DNA from: Acanthochlamys bracteata
Lineage: Eukaryota; Streptophyta; Magnoliopsida; Pandanales; Velloziaceae
Direction of reading: 5' to 3'
Assembly: GCA_019914995.1 (NCBI GenBank)
Contig: CM034126.1
Span: forward strand, 4,407,001-4,471,000
Length of the DNA stretch: 64,000 bases
Of this stretch, positions 38,502 to 50,497 are shown piece by piece. The notes below the pieces were generated by a model that saw only the letters and a program-made list of their open reading frames with translations, was not told the origin of the DNA and did not search any database. Each line of letters opens with the position of its first letter. The first letter of the stretch is position 1. The translations under genes were made by a program, and so were the position numbers.

Positions 38502-41500
38502 ATGTCGTCGGAGTTCGACACGTTCGGACCGGAGGAAGAAGGTGTGGTCGAGGAAGAATCGAATGCAGCGGCGGGGGAGGGGGTGAATTCCACCACACGC
38601 CCCTTTGACGACGATGGCTACATGGGCTACGATCCACGCTTGCCTTCACAGCGCTACGATCCTTCATCATTCTCTTCCTTCGCGGACCCTACCAGTACAG
38701 AAGATGACGTCATCATCACTGCTGGTAGTGGTGACGGTGGTAGTGGTGACGGAGGGAGCATGCCTAACTCGCCGGAAGGGTCAGGATTCCGTCCTGCTGC
38801 TGATCATAGCACTGAGGAGTTTGCACCGGAGACTTCTCCGTTTGAATCTGCGGAAGCTAATGGGAAAGGTTATGGTGTTGGTAGTGGGGAGATCGATGAG
38901 GGATTATTCGCGTCAGAGGGGCCTGTACTGCCTCCGCCTGAGGAGATGCATGAGGAGGGATCCAAGCTCCGTGAGTGGCGCCGGTGAGCTCTCATTTCAT
39001 TGATTTTTGTTCCTTTTATACATATACACTTCTGGATATATGTTGAGGTATGTGTTATGTGATTGTTGATCGGTGAGTAATTCATAGTTCAATAGTGTTA
39101 TCTTATTGTACGTGAAATTGATACTTGGTTTATTGATTGTTGATACCTATAGACAATTACTGCTGATGTTTTATAAGAAAGTAGGATTCAGGGTGCGCTA
39201 TGCATGCTATCATGACAATTTAGGCACTTGGCGGATATGTCCCAGAGATATTCTCATAATTCTTGTAGAAAATATTGAAATGTATTCTCTTTCCGCCAAG
39301 TTTTTAACTTTTTGGTCAATCTAGTTAGGGTATTGGTACAGGTTCATTTGTTAAATTGGCAATCACATATTTTGAGCTGATTGAAGAAATAGATATATAT
39401 ATACTTCAACTTTATAAGTAATGCTGTTTAGAGTGTTTGCTGCAATAGTATTGTGGATTATTGGTAAGAGGATGTTGTTTTGGATCATTCTTTAACAATT
39501 AAAATCTGTAATACGTTTGTTCTGTAATGCTTGCTATGGCCAAGTGTTTTTTGAAGCACTTTTGCGACATCAATTTTGAAGTATTAAGCGTTTCTTTCTT
39601 AAAAAAAGGGTGTCTGTGCTCTTCCAAAGGTCCAATATCAAAGGGGGCCAAACGTCCGTGAAATTTGTTTGCTATTAAACAATTTAAAGCTGTAAGTGTT
39701 TAAGTAACTGTTTCGTTGGGTTTTTCAAATCTAACATGGCTTCAATAAGCCTGTCCTCACTTGCATTCCACTTGAAGATGGTGTTTGTTTTATTAAAAGA
39801 AAGAAAGAGAAATAAAAAACATAAGCACTTTTTTTACCTGAAGAAATTGTTGGGAATAGAAGGCAAATACATAAGTTGGAAAGAGAGCATCTGCTTATCA
39901 GTAATTGATAACATATTACAAACTTTTCAAAAAAAAAATTGTGGACCAATTTTAAGGATTTAAGGTCAATCCTTCTCCACTTTAGAGATTTTCTCGTGTT
40001 GTGGCCTTTTTATGGCTTTCTTACCTTTCCATTTTATGTCCATAGGAGTGTTGTATAATTCTTATGCCTTTTGCGCAAGAGAGAGAAATGAGAGGAAGAG
40101 TAAGGATTGCAACAAGTCAGGAATTTTTGCCTAACTTTATGGTTGAAGTACTCGAAAAATCGTGTTCGGGTGGGTTTAGGGTATTTATGTACCGGAGTGC
40201 GGGTACCTAAAATCGATATAAATAAAAAAAGTAAAGAGCTCAATTAAGAAGAATATTATAGTCTTATTTAAAGTAGTGTTTTCAAAACTTTTGGAGATAC
40301 CAAGTTCGGAACATATCGACAAGAAAGGTTCTTTCAAATTTTTGGATTGCTATAATTAAAATATTGCTATGGACGAAATATGAAATAAGTATATATGCCA
40401 ACAAGCAGCCGTTGCGGAGATCAAGGACAAGTTAAGGGTAGATAAGGTTTGATGGTTCGGACATGTCTTGCACAAATTTAAAGATGCTGCAGTCTGTAAG
40501 AGTGATGGGATTACTGAGAAAAACTTTAGGAGAAGGAGTAGTCTAAAATTAATTTAGCGTAGGGTGGTGACGAAGAATTAGAAAAATAAGATCTTTCGAT
40601 AAAACTGGTGTATTATCGGACAGAATGAAAAAAACGGATTCAAAACCCCACTCAAGTGAGATAAAGGCTTAGTTTGTTTTTATTGTATCGTTAAAATATT
40701 TAATGGCCCTCAGTGTATTAGTTAACAAGTTTTTATGTGATTTCTAATCTTAAAGACTATCAAGGTCAGGTTTGGGTATTAGATGTATGTACACATACCA
40801 GAAATTTGGTCGGTCCGGTAGCGGATGATGGGTCGGTGCCGGACCCGTTGCCTTCTTGCAAGAGTGTGACCTCCCAAAAGTACTTACGAGTTATCACCTC
40901 CTGAGGAATACTTATGCTGCACCCTTTTCTATTTTGAGTTTGTTATCGTTTATGTTTGTAAGGGTTTGTGGCTTAAGATTTTTGACTCTTGTATAAGAAG
41001 CAGAAAAAAGACGAGCGTTGAAAAGTATTGCTTTTGGAATTTCGTGTGCTTGATATGCTATTCATGTATTCTTTATTGATTTTGTAATGATATGTGATGC
41101 TTGTTCATGATATATACCAAACTATCTAATGTAAGAGATGCATGCTTATGGAGCTGCTAAAGAAGAGGCAATGAGCGGAGAACAGTATGAGATAGATAAT
41201 TAAAACTAATGATGACTGCAATTATAGATGGAAATTAATACTACCATAAATTTATATTTTCTTTTGGAAGTTGATTTCCAAGTCTAATATGAGGCGTTGC
41301 AAATTTTCAGGAATATTTGATTATAAACAGTGCATTAAGGTAGCTAAAGCATCTCATTGAAACTAAGAGTTTTCTATTTATGGTGCGAGCATGAGTTTCA
41401 TTTGATTTGATGGATGTAGACAGAGATGTTAACATGTATTCAGGAATATTTGATTATAACAGTGAATTAAGGTAGCTAAAGCATCTCATGGAAACTAAGA

Positions 41501-43180
41501 GTTTTCTTTTTATGGTGTGAAGCATGAGTTTCATTTGATTTGATGGATGTAGACAGAGGTGTAAACATGTGGGACTTAGATTAAGAAAAAAATATGATTT
41601 TGTAAATGTTAACTATGAAATCAACAAAATTCAATACATATAACTGTTTGACCATGACATTATACATATGTTTTTATATTTGGATTCAAATTCGGGCTAT
41701 AGGGTATGAGTAAGTGTGAATCCTAATTTGACACGTTCGCGTTTCTGGTAGAGCTGATTCCAACCTTATAACCAATTGAGTCTAACTTTTAGGATCCGAA
41801 TTCTTTAAAATAGGTTTCGATCGGGTCCGATTATTGGACTGTTGGGTACCCATTTACATGACTAGATTTATGCCTTTAAAGTAAAATGATTTTCTAGCAT
41901 AGGCCAAAACAACAAGCCATGCCATAAGACCTTAGCCACAAACACCGAAACAACCAAACATATCCTTAACTACATTGTTTTCCTATCTGGGCCCTTGAAA
42001 TCTACTTTCTCCTGTTTAAGATCATATTTTGACTGAAAAAAGTTGGATGCAATGCTTCCTCAATTATTTTGGCCTTTCTGAATTTATCTTGAGATGATGG
42101 GTCTCAATCATCTCAATTGCTGTCAGCGAGGCTCTTTGAAATGACTTTAGACACTTCTATTCTTATATGCTTCCTCGTTAGGAACTGATTGTTTCTTTTC
42201 ATGTGGTCATTATACTCCGGTCAACTTGTGTTGCCCATTCATCAATCTTACTATGCTCATCTCAATTATACTTATGAATTATGTTGTATAAGTGCAATGT
42301 GCAAATTTTTTAAATTTTATAATTTGAGTTCTAGCACCGGTCCAGAAATGAGGCTGTTTCAATTAATGTGAGCGTATTATAAATTCTTACAGTAGTAGTG
42401 AATTCTTTACTTTAATTCAGACAAAATGCAATACTTCTTGAGGAGAAAGAAAGGAAGGAGAAGGAAATGCGAAACCAAATTATTGCTGAAGCTGAGGAAT
42501 ACAAGCGAGCTTTCTATGAGAAAAGAAAATTGAACTATGAAACAAACAAAACTAACAACAGAGAACGAGAGAAGGTAATGTTATGTCTTTGACCTCTTCA
42601 TGTCACAACTTTTACCTCTTTGTCCATCTTAGGTTGACTCTATGCTTTTGTAATCATTTCTTTGTAACTGTGATTTCTTGTTTGATTGCAGTTGTTTCTG
42701 GCAAATCAGGAAAAGTTCCATGCAAATGCTGATAAGCAGTATTGGAAAGCCATTGCAGAACTGGTACCACATGAAGTGCCAAATATTGAGAAGAGGAGAG
42801 GGAAGAAAGAGCAGGAGAAAAAACCCTCCATCATGGTCATCCAGGGACCCAAGCCTGGCAAGCCAACGGACCTATCGAGGATGCGTCAGATATTAGTGAG
42901 GCTGAAGCACACTCCCCCACCCCATATGAATCCACCTCCGCCACAAAAACCTGCACCTGCTCTTGTAACCAAGGATGGGTCTGCAACTGCTGCCCAAGAT
43001 GGAAAAAAGCCAAATGCTACTGGCAAAGGTACTGCTGATGATAGCGCTCCTGCCAATTCGGAGAAGAAAGAGTCCCCTGTGGCCAAAGAGCGGAAGGAGA
43101 CCAGTGTCACAGAAGGCAAAGATCCAGCTGCTAATGAACAAGAGGCAGAGGCCACGGTTAAGGCTGTGGATGGCACTTAG
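38502..43180 (+). CDS. CLC1: Clathrin light chain
   Basis: Subunit of clathrin triskelia in endocytosis and trans-Golgi vesicle budding; it binds the heavy-chain hub. Exons: 38502-38983, 42421-42574, 42692-43180, joined in phase to 374 aa. That is longer than Arabidopsis CLC2/CLC3 (about 258) and nearer CLC1 (about 338). The N-terminus is acidic and Ser/Gly-rich ([20 protein letters not shown], then a Gly-Asp repeat). Exon 2 encodes the heavy-chain-binding coiled coil ([20 protein letters not shown]). Exon 3 continues with [20 protein letters not shown] and the plant-conserved [20 protein letters not shown] followed by HTPPPHM. A low-complexity Lys/Glu/Ala tail ends the protein. The 3.4-kb first intron contains a LINE remnant and a tandem duplication. 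Confidence 0.94.
40410..40700 (+). mobile_element. 3' remnant of an RTE-type LINE in clathrin light chain intron 1
   Basis: The plus strand reads, with several stops, [20 protein letters not shown] followed by RRRSSLKLI and a tail ending near GACAGAATGAAAAAAACGG and GATAAGGCTTAGTTTG. The RLRWFGHV motif followed by a Gly/Arg-rich segment and a degenerate C-terminus is typical of the reverse-transcriptase C-terminal end of plant RTE-like non-LTR elements. It is heavily decayed. Confidence 0.6.
41308..41570 (+). repeat. Tandem duplication in clathrin light chain intron 1
   Basis: Two adjacent units, 41308-41440 and 41441-41570, each begin CAGGAATATTTGATTATAA and end GATGGATGTAGACAGAG plus a few bases. 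They differ by only a few substitutions and small indels, so the duplication is comparatively recent. Confidence 0.9.
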
Positions 43181-43226
43181 TTAGCCATCTTACTCTAGGA
43201 GTTAGGTTGTGCCCTTTTCAATTCAG

Positions 43227-43232
43227 AATAAA
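43227..43232 (+). terminator. Polyadenylation signal AATAAA after clathrin light chain
   Basis: The canonical AATAAA lies 47 bases after the stop codon in a T-rich 3' flank. Plausible near-upstream element. Confidence 0.4.
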
Positions 43233-43488
43233 ATCTTGTGACAAGCTTTTCAATCTGTCAGCAGAATAGGATCTTATTCTAACAACTTTATTTCTTGTAT
43301 ACAGTTTGTTATTGGAGAATAGGATTAATTTTATGATGCACTTTGTGTGATTGCTTGCAGATGTATAATGTTCTGAAATTATTACAAATTACTTGAGCAG
43401 CCGTAATTGTTTAATTGTGTCAAAATTTTTTAATTTACTGTTGCATGTGATTTTGTCCTGTCAATACCCATTTTGTTTTTTTTTTTTA

Positions 43489-44158
43489 GGGTGTGTTTGG
43501 TAGTGCGTTTGGGGAACACTACACAGTAAAATTATTTGTTTGAAAGTGTTTGATTGAAATGCAGCTTATCCGAATCATTGCTTTTAACCAAAACGATACT
43601 CTATCTAAATTACAAATTTAACTTCAGAATAAATATTATCTAAAATAATTATGTAAAGAGAACAAATATTATCTAAAATAATTTTAATAAATTATTTAAA
43701 AAATTATTAAATATCTAATAATTTATTTAATGTTTAATAAATTATTTAATTATTAATTATTTAACAAATACTTTAAATAATTATTTAACAAATTATTTTA
43801 TAAAATAATAATAATTTTAATTTAAACAGATATTTATATAAAATAATTAATTTAAGTATTTCTATTTTAAAATAAAAATTAATACAAAATTACTTTATTA
43901 AATATAATATTTTTAAATAAGTATTTTATTCAAAATAGTATCAATAATTTAGTAAATATACATCAATAACTAATACAAAATATCAAAGAATAATTTAGTA
44001 ATTTATATATCTCTTCACTTGAAAAGCACTTTATCTAAAAGTATTACCAAACACCATTCCAGAAAAACTTTTTTTCTTTTCATTTTTCGAAAACTACTAT
44101 TTTTTAAAAGCTCTATTTCAGAAAAATTTCTTTTCATAAGCAATTCCAAACGCTCCCT
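43489..44158. mobile_element. Nested MITE-like element with TTTGG-type ends
   Basis: The left end reads GGGTGTGTTTGGTAGTGCG and the right end AAGCAATTCCAAACGCTCCC. The last ~80 bases are the reverse complement of the start of the Tourist-like family (CGTTTGGAATTGCTTATGAA). The AT-rich interior, including short repeats built on TTATTTAA, is not shared with the small copies. It is either a larger family member or a nested insertion. Confidence 0.5.
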
Positions 44159-45210
44159 CAATTGTTCTTTTAACTTTTTAACATAAAAAAAGCGATACAC
44201 AGTATTGTGAAAAAAATTTTAAAAATTTAAAAATTATGAATATATTGAATATTATAAAATAATTATACACTTAAGTTTATTTTTAAAGAAATTATAAAAA
44301 AATAAAATTTGTTTTTGAAAAATATATTTATTTTTCAGCTATCCCTCAGTATTGCGACTTCATGATTGTTCACGTCTTGCGTGAATGTGTGGCTCATGAT
44401 TGCTCACGTCTTTACAATCTTTGGAAGCTGCAGGATTTTTATCATAACACTCGAAGTTTGTTAAATTCTATACTCTTAGAAATCAACAATCTAAAAGATT
44501 CAACTACTGCAGAACAGGGCGTGTATCTATTGCACAGTCTGCAACTTACCATCGAATTCCCTGTACGGAACAATAACAAAGGTCCTAAGCATTCTTCATA
44601 TGGTGCAAAGACGAGGGAAATAATTTTGTCATTTACGGGAATGTTACTACCAAAAACAAAACAAAAAACTGGAAGAATTGATGTACTTGTGGCATAACAA
44701 AACACTGGAAGAACAAACCACAACTTCCGACTAGTGCATTATCGACGGAAGTGACTTGCATGTTCAACATGTTCAAACATCATCTAAAGAAACTTGCTGA
44801 TCTGAAATGAAAGAAGAGTCGAGGCTTGACCAGAAGTGCCTCAATCGCTCTACTGCCATAACCATCTCATGTTGTCCACATCACAGAAGGTTGAATTTTC
44901 TTGTGGCCCAAAAATATAAATGAATAGTGTCAGAAGCATTAGAAAGGTTACAAAACTCGAGAGAGAGCTTGAGAGTATGTAAATTTGGAAGTCACTTGTT
45001 TGCTCCAGGAGGGCATTGATTTTCCACCTCTCATCAAGCAGAACTACTCCAGTGGAGAAGAACCGAAGACATGTAGCACTAGCAACGTTGAAAACGAGAT
45101 GTCTAAAGTTTCTAGAATTTAGAACCATGGGGGAGGAGACTGCACTGCTCATCATTTCCCAGGTGCTCAAGTGTATTGAGAATTAACTGAAAAGCTACTC
45201 CTGTGTTTTG
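44159..45210. other. Intergenic DNA without a supported gene
   Basis: Two open frames of about 105-110 codons occur, plus strand at 44362-44697 and minus strand at 44850-45170. Neither has a motif I recognise, and neither has convincing splice partners. I treat the stretch as non-coding or gene relic. Confidence 0.4.
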
Positions 45211-45414
45211 GTGCGTTCTTTTCATCCATAAAATCACTTTTTTTATTTTTAATAATTTATTTCTAAATACAAAAAAATATAAAAATTCATTTTCAATTTA
45301 TTGTTACTTAAAAAAATATACAAATTCAATCTATTTTTAATAATATTATTTTTAACAACTTATTTTTAATAACTTACTTTCAAAAAATTTATTTTTAAAG
45401 TCAAAAAAACGCAC
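45211..45414. repeat. MITE-like element with GTGCGTT…AACGCAC ends
   Basis: A 204-base AT-rich segment starts GTGCGTTCTTTT and ends AAAAAAACGCAC, an inverted terminal match. The interior has TTTTTAATAATTTATTTCTA-like repeats. A related segment with the same start lies at 63691-63882. Target duplication is not evident. Confidence 0.55.
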
Positions 45415-46174
45415 ACTAATAGGTTGTTCAGATTTACAACTAGATTTTGGTTCTTTATTTATCCAGTAACAAACAAATTTAATATTTAAATATATTATGG
45501 TGGGCACTCTAATTTTTTATAGCACTCTCGCAATTTTCTAGTTCAGCCATCCAAAAGCAATCGGATAGTCATGAATCACTACTTATTTTTAGAAGAAAAA
45601 TGACGTGTTATTCTCTGCAGCCACGAATTGCTTTCAGATGCTCTCATCTGATGACTTTGAGATGAGAGTGCACAAAAGTGTCTAAAAAAATAACCTACAA
45701 ATACATTTGAGCTCACTTTATGGCAAGTGATCCGGAGACAAGTTGCTAATACAAAGAATTACAAGAACTGGCTTACGATTTGAGTTGACGCAACCAATGT
45801 ATTTCTCGGATGTGAAGCATAACATCTAGAATACTACACACAATCTTATGCGGGATAGAACAGTAATCCTGTTTCAACTGTTACCCAAATGTGCTTCAGA
45901 TGTGAAGCATAACATCTAAAATGTCACTGAAGTAGGAATACAATGGTGTGCTACTTCATGCTCGCTCTATGGAGTTTGGAAATTCCGTAGGAAGAAAAGA
46001 ACGTGAAACACTTTGAATCATAAAGTGAATCAACAATGTGAATTGGTTATAGCCATCGTCACAGGACCATTTTACATCCGACTCAAAGTGAATGGAAGAT
46101 AATAGACCAACGACCAAGCTTAGCGATTTAATGTAACTTGTTATCTAAAGCGCGTAAAAGAATAAAATCATGGA
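45415..46174. other. Intergenic DNA, nothing recognised
   Basis: Unique-looking sequence of moderate AT content without long open frames, terminal repeats or RNA-gene signals that I can support. Confidence 0.4.
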
Positions 46175-46825
46175 TACTAAAGGATGAAGTATTTCAGATT
46201 CCAAATGTAGGCCTTTGTCCAAGCTTCTTGCCTGTAAGAGATCTTGGATTGAATCTTTTTGCCAACAAAGCCACGGACCACCTGTTTTGAATCACCCACA
46301 AGAATGAACCAAGCACAAAATCATGCACCATGCCCACATACAAAAGCTTTTCGATAAATGCACACACATGAAGTAACTAGTCAATAGCTAATATTTTGAG
46401 CATATTAACAAGCTAAAATATACCAAACAAAATCTTACTGTGGAAACTTTGTTGTACATGTGAAGAAACCTCCCTTTTCTAAAGCAAGGCATTTAAACAG
46501 CCACAGTCCATAGCATCTATGTATAACACCACTATCTATGAAAGATGCCTCCTGCAAATAAATGTTTTTGTAGAATCTCTGTATAATCAAATACAAAGAC
46601 AAATTCTCTAGAGATTGATAAGGGAACAAACTCTATGCATAAGATAGGAATTTTAAAGAAATCTGAGAACTTTCGACATGAGTGACTATTGCCTTCTGTT
46701 ATCATTAGAGTAGAACTATCACAACCTAAAAAATAAAGACCCATATATTCGAGTAATGCATATGTTTCATTCGTATTTTCATCTCTAAATTCTTCAACCA
46801 CTTTCTTCATAACTTGCATGAATGA
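46175..46825 (-). pseudogene. Unidentified gene fragment (left arm of an inverted pair)
   Basis: On the minus strand a 95-codon frame at 46532-46819 reads MQVMKKVVEEFRDENTN then YALLEYMGLYFLGCDSS, with later frame and splice ambiguity. Further downstream 46175-46300 reads GDSKQVVRGFVGKKIQSK and ISYRQEAWTKAYIWNLKY before a stop. The amino-acid composition looks like former coding sequence, but I do not recognise the family. A diverged copy lies inverted at 47045-47250. Confidence 0.4.
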
Positions 46826-47250
46826 ATGTTAGAAGGTAATTGTTAAGAAAAATTTATTACCACATTGATTATATATAGGACTGAAATGATATTAATAAAT
46901 GCCTAGGCTTATTACTTACATCGCCAATTGGTTTTTAAAAAAGTTACAAGTTCGTCACAATATGCTAAGAATCATATTAAGAAACTAGTTTGAACATAAT
47001 AAATTTCTTTTATACATTCTTTTTTGAGCATGAGAATTTTTTTTTCTTTTCTGCTCATTCATGCAAGTTATGAAGAAAGTGGCTGAGAAATTTAGAGATG
47101 AATATATTATACTAGAATTTTACAGTAATCTTTAGTGTTTCTAATGTAGTTAATAAAATATATACATCCACTACTCAATATAGGGTTTTTTAGTTTCTAG
47201 GTATTTGCAGTTCTACTCTATTGATAACGTAAGGCGATAGTCACAATGCT
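46550..47250. repeat. Imperfect inverted repeat of a gene fragment
   Basis: The left arm (about 46650-46825, minus) and right arm (about 47045-47250, plus) both read ATTCATGCAAGTTATGAAGA, AAGTGG, AATTTAGAGATGAA and, after a diverged part, AGTTCTACTCTA.TGATAAC and GGC.ATAGTCAC. The spacer is about 220 bases. A read-through transcript could fold into a long stem. Confidence 0.65.
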
Positions 47251-47386
47251 AGATTCGCCGATTAGTTTTGAGGAGAATCCTAAAATTGTCACAATATGAT
47301 AAAAATCATGTTAAAAAGCTGAATCATTTAAGAAACTAGTTTGAGCGTGACAAAATTTATTTTGTACATTCTTTTAGCAATTTTTG
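46922..47386 (+). repeat. Direct repeat flanking the right arm
   Basis: 46922-47025 and 47258-47386 both run CGCCAATTGG/CGCCGATTAG, GTCACAATATG, AAGAAACTAGTTTGA and a TACATTCTTTT end. They diverge by substitutions and a short insertion. The inverted gene fragment lies between the copies. Confidence 0.6.
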
Positions 47387-47416
47387 TAGTTTTTGAAGTG
47401 AAGTGAAGTGGTGTGA

Positions 47417-48980
47417 GTTACTTGTATTATAATAAATTTAAATGAAGCAGATTATATACCCGAAAATAATATGAACTACTTGTCCTATAATAAAGCGGAT
47501 AACTGTTTTTGAATTAAACGGACTACCTGTTATAAAATAAAATGCACTACTTACCATATAATAAATCAGGTCATGAAAAACTGAATAAAATGGATAATAA
47601 AGTTATATATAACACATATAATGAGCCTATTCGGCACAGTTTCTTCTAATACTATTTAATGAAATTATGATACTTTTCAAAATCATTTGGTGCTGAGAAG
47701 AGTGAGAATAGATTTTTATTAATATCATTTCAAAACTATTGATAAGTAATTGGACTAAATCTTTCTTAATATCTGTCCTTCAATATTTTTAAAATTAAAT
47801 AATTATAATTATGTATTTAAAAAAAGGTTGTGGTGTAAAAATACAAGCCTATAGCAAACTGTTGCTAGCTCAATCAATATTTACAAACAAATGCTGACGA
47901 AATGGAAAGAAAAGCATTCCGCCGCTTGATAGAAAACTCTAATTATTGCAGTAACGATAAAAAATTCCTTCGAAAATTCAGCGATGTGCTTGCACATGCC
48001 CATGATTGTATGTGCGGAGGAAAACTTTCTCTAGCCGAGTATAGATCTTTGTAGAGGGCTGAGGTCACCGTCTAAGTAAATATAGTATAGATTTAATCTA
48101 GGTTAGATTTTTGTGTCATCCTCTAATTCTTGTGGAGTATGCACATAAAAGAATTTTATATATGACAAAATATGGCAATATGCTACAAGCTGAAATAGTA
48201 TCTTTGCAATATTTTCGCATCAGATTCAGCTATTTGTACTTTTAAGTTTTCAAGAATATTATCAAATTGAGGGGGACATAGCCAATCCATTCTAACAGTG
48301 TAGTTTGCACCTAAGGTCCATCACCCACGGAGTATAGATCTTTGAAAAGGACGGAGGTCACCGTCTAAGTGAATATAACAGAGATCTAATTAACATTAGA
48401 TTTTTCGATCATTCTCTAATTCCTGTCTTTTTTGAAAGAGAAAAAATACTGAGATCACACTACATATAGTAAGGATCATAATCTCATATGACTTGAAACC
48501 TTCTCCAAACGTACATGTTTAGAAATTTAACACAGCTTTCTTCCTTTGATTTTCTCATGTATTTGCAACATAAATAGTTTTGTTTTCTGTTTATTCTCAC
48601 TTTTTTCTCCTCCGCAGGATTAGAGATTTGGACTTGTATATAGTGCACCGGAGAAAATATGATATCTTTTTAGAACTATTAATAAGCAATTTAAAACTAA
48701 ACTTACTTAACACCTACTTTTTTACGGAGCGAATTTTTTTAAGTAAAGTGATACGTACTACTTGCCCTGTAATGAAATTAAATAAAGCGTGCTATCTAGC
48801 GTTAAATAAGATGGGCTACTTATCCTAAAATTAAACAGATAATATTTTTTGAATAAAATGAGCTAACTGCTTTAAAATAAAGCGAGCTACTTGTTTTATA
48901 ATAAACCAGATGATAATGTTGAATAAAGTTAGATTTAACCCATCTACTGGACCGATTTGGCTCAGCCTTTTATGATACCA
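47417..48980 (+). repeat. Two dispersed copies of a short-period repeat block
   Basis: Blocks at about 47417-47665 and 48748-48980 are diverged copies, each built from imperfect units of about 28-50 bases around ACTACTTGTCCTATAATAAA. Between them lie a further pair of ~100-base direct repeats at about 48037-48136 and 48330-48428 (GAGTATAGATCTTTG … GAGGTCACCGTCTAAGT). The origin is unknown; it is likely a non-autonomous transposon or decayed satellite. Confidence 0.55.
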
Positions 48981-49893
48981 TGTGAAAAAATTTAAGCTTA
49001 TGAGGCTTGTGTATAGGCTTATCTTAATTTGGTACGTGTAATCATTTTTATCTTATATTGATTAATTTGTTGGATGGTTATTATTATAATGTATATATAC
49101 GTGCATATTGAATGTAAGACTATCATCAATGATTATCATCAATTTTAATATTTTTTTCAATTTAATTCATTTGGTATTAGAGCAATTCAATCTTAAAAAA
49201 TTTTCAAATTTTCAACATAATTAATTTTTTTTATCATCAAATGCAAAACTTTTAATCAAGATTTGGCCCAACCTAATTTTTCCCAATAAAATTTGCCGAG
49301 GTCTGTAATCAATATGACTCTTTCTTGTTCTCATTATTATAAGTATCGAGAACAAATGAATATGAAAGGCTTATTTCCTTTAGCTTGCTATCAAGTTCTT
49401 TAGGTACATGTTGTTGATAGTGCACGATTAGTTTGTTAGATATCTCATAATTTTATAAATATTTAGTATCGTCTTACCTAATTAAAGTTTGATAGTCTAA
49501 ATTTATTGCCTCTTCTATGTGCCTATCTTTTCTTCCTCTCTAGATATGTCTTCGTTTTGGATATTAAGTTATGGTATTTCTCATTGAATGATTTATACTG
49601 ATCAACTAGCATATTTTTTTACAAAATCACACCCCACATCAAAATTTTCAAATATTATTGGACAAACTCATATTGCTTGATCTACCATGAGTTGGAGATG
49701 ACGTGTAAGATTACCTTCGATTTGTATATAGGTCCATCAAATTCTGGTCCGTTTAATAATTTTTATTTTCATATTGAATAAATTTGTTAGATGATCTATT
49801 ATTATAAACAATATATACATACTAATTGAATATAAATTTATCATCGATCATTATCATTAATTTTATTATATTTTTTTCTCAATCTAGTTCATT
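48975..49893 (+). mobile_element. Decayed TRIM-like LTR retrotransposon
   Basis: Two diverged direct repeats of about 200 bases, about 48975-49170 and 49683-49893, share GGTACGTGTAATCATTTTTA, AATTTGTTGGATGGTTATTA and TCATCAATGATTATCATCAA-like stretches in order. The first is followed by TTTGGTATTAGAGCAATTC, one change from the TGGTATCAGAGC initiator-tRNA(Met) primer site of plant Copia elements. The internal region is about 0.5 kb and non-coding, as in TRIM elements. The repeats differ widely, so the insertion is old. Confidence 0.6.
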
Positions 49894-50497
49894 TCACATA
49901 TCAAGTAAGAGAGTTGGCTTAATAAAAGTCGAACGATTCTGCGATCACTATCCTGGCATCATCTTCAGAGACCAGAAAAGCCCTTAATCAACTCTTTCCT
50001 ACTAAATTTATAATCTCAAGAAGCACTTGAAGTCTTTTTCATGATCCAAGAGCATAACCTTAAAGAAAATTTCAACTTTTTTGAAAACCTTGGATATGAA
50101 GGACCAAATCAAGAGATATCCTGATTATCATCTCTGTTAGGAGTACTGATTTATGAACCAAAGGAACGAAAACAAACGACAAAAATGCTAGAACACTTTG
50201 TACACTAACTAACTTTTATTCATGTTTGGCTTTACTCTTTTCTTTATATTTTCTAATAAAACTTTTATAATATTTTACAATATTTATTTAAAAATTTTAT
50301 AATTACATTAAAGTTCTGCAGATCTTACTTTTATTATTTTTTTGGTAAAAAAACTTATTTTTGAAAAACAAAAGTACTTTTTATTTTAAAAAAAGTTTAA
50401 TAAAAAAAAAACCCTTCCAAACAATTCCTAAAACATGAAGCAAATAAAAGTGTCACCTTCATAGCTGAAGAACAAAAATCCTCAAAACTTGATACAT

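Noticed and set aside
44362-44697. Plus-strand 111-codon frame
   Set aside because: No motif, no splice partners and no promoter evidence; probably chance or relic.
44850-45170. Minus-strand 106-codon frame with a hydrophobic stretch
   Set aside because: The hydrophobic run could mimic a membrane segment, but the frame lacks conserved features and is isolated.
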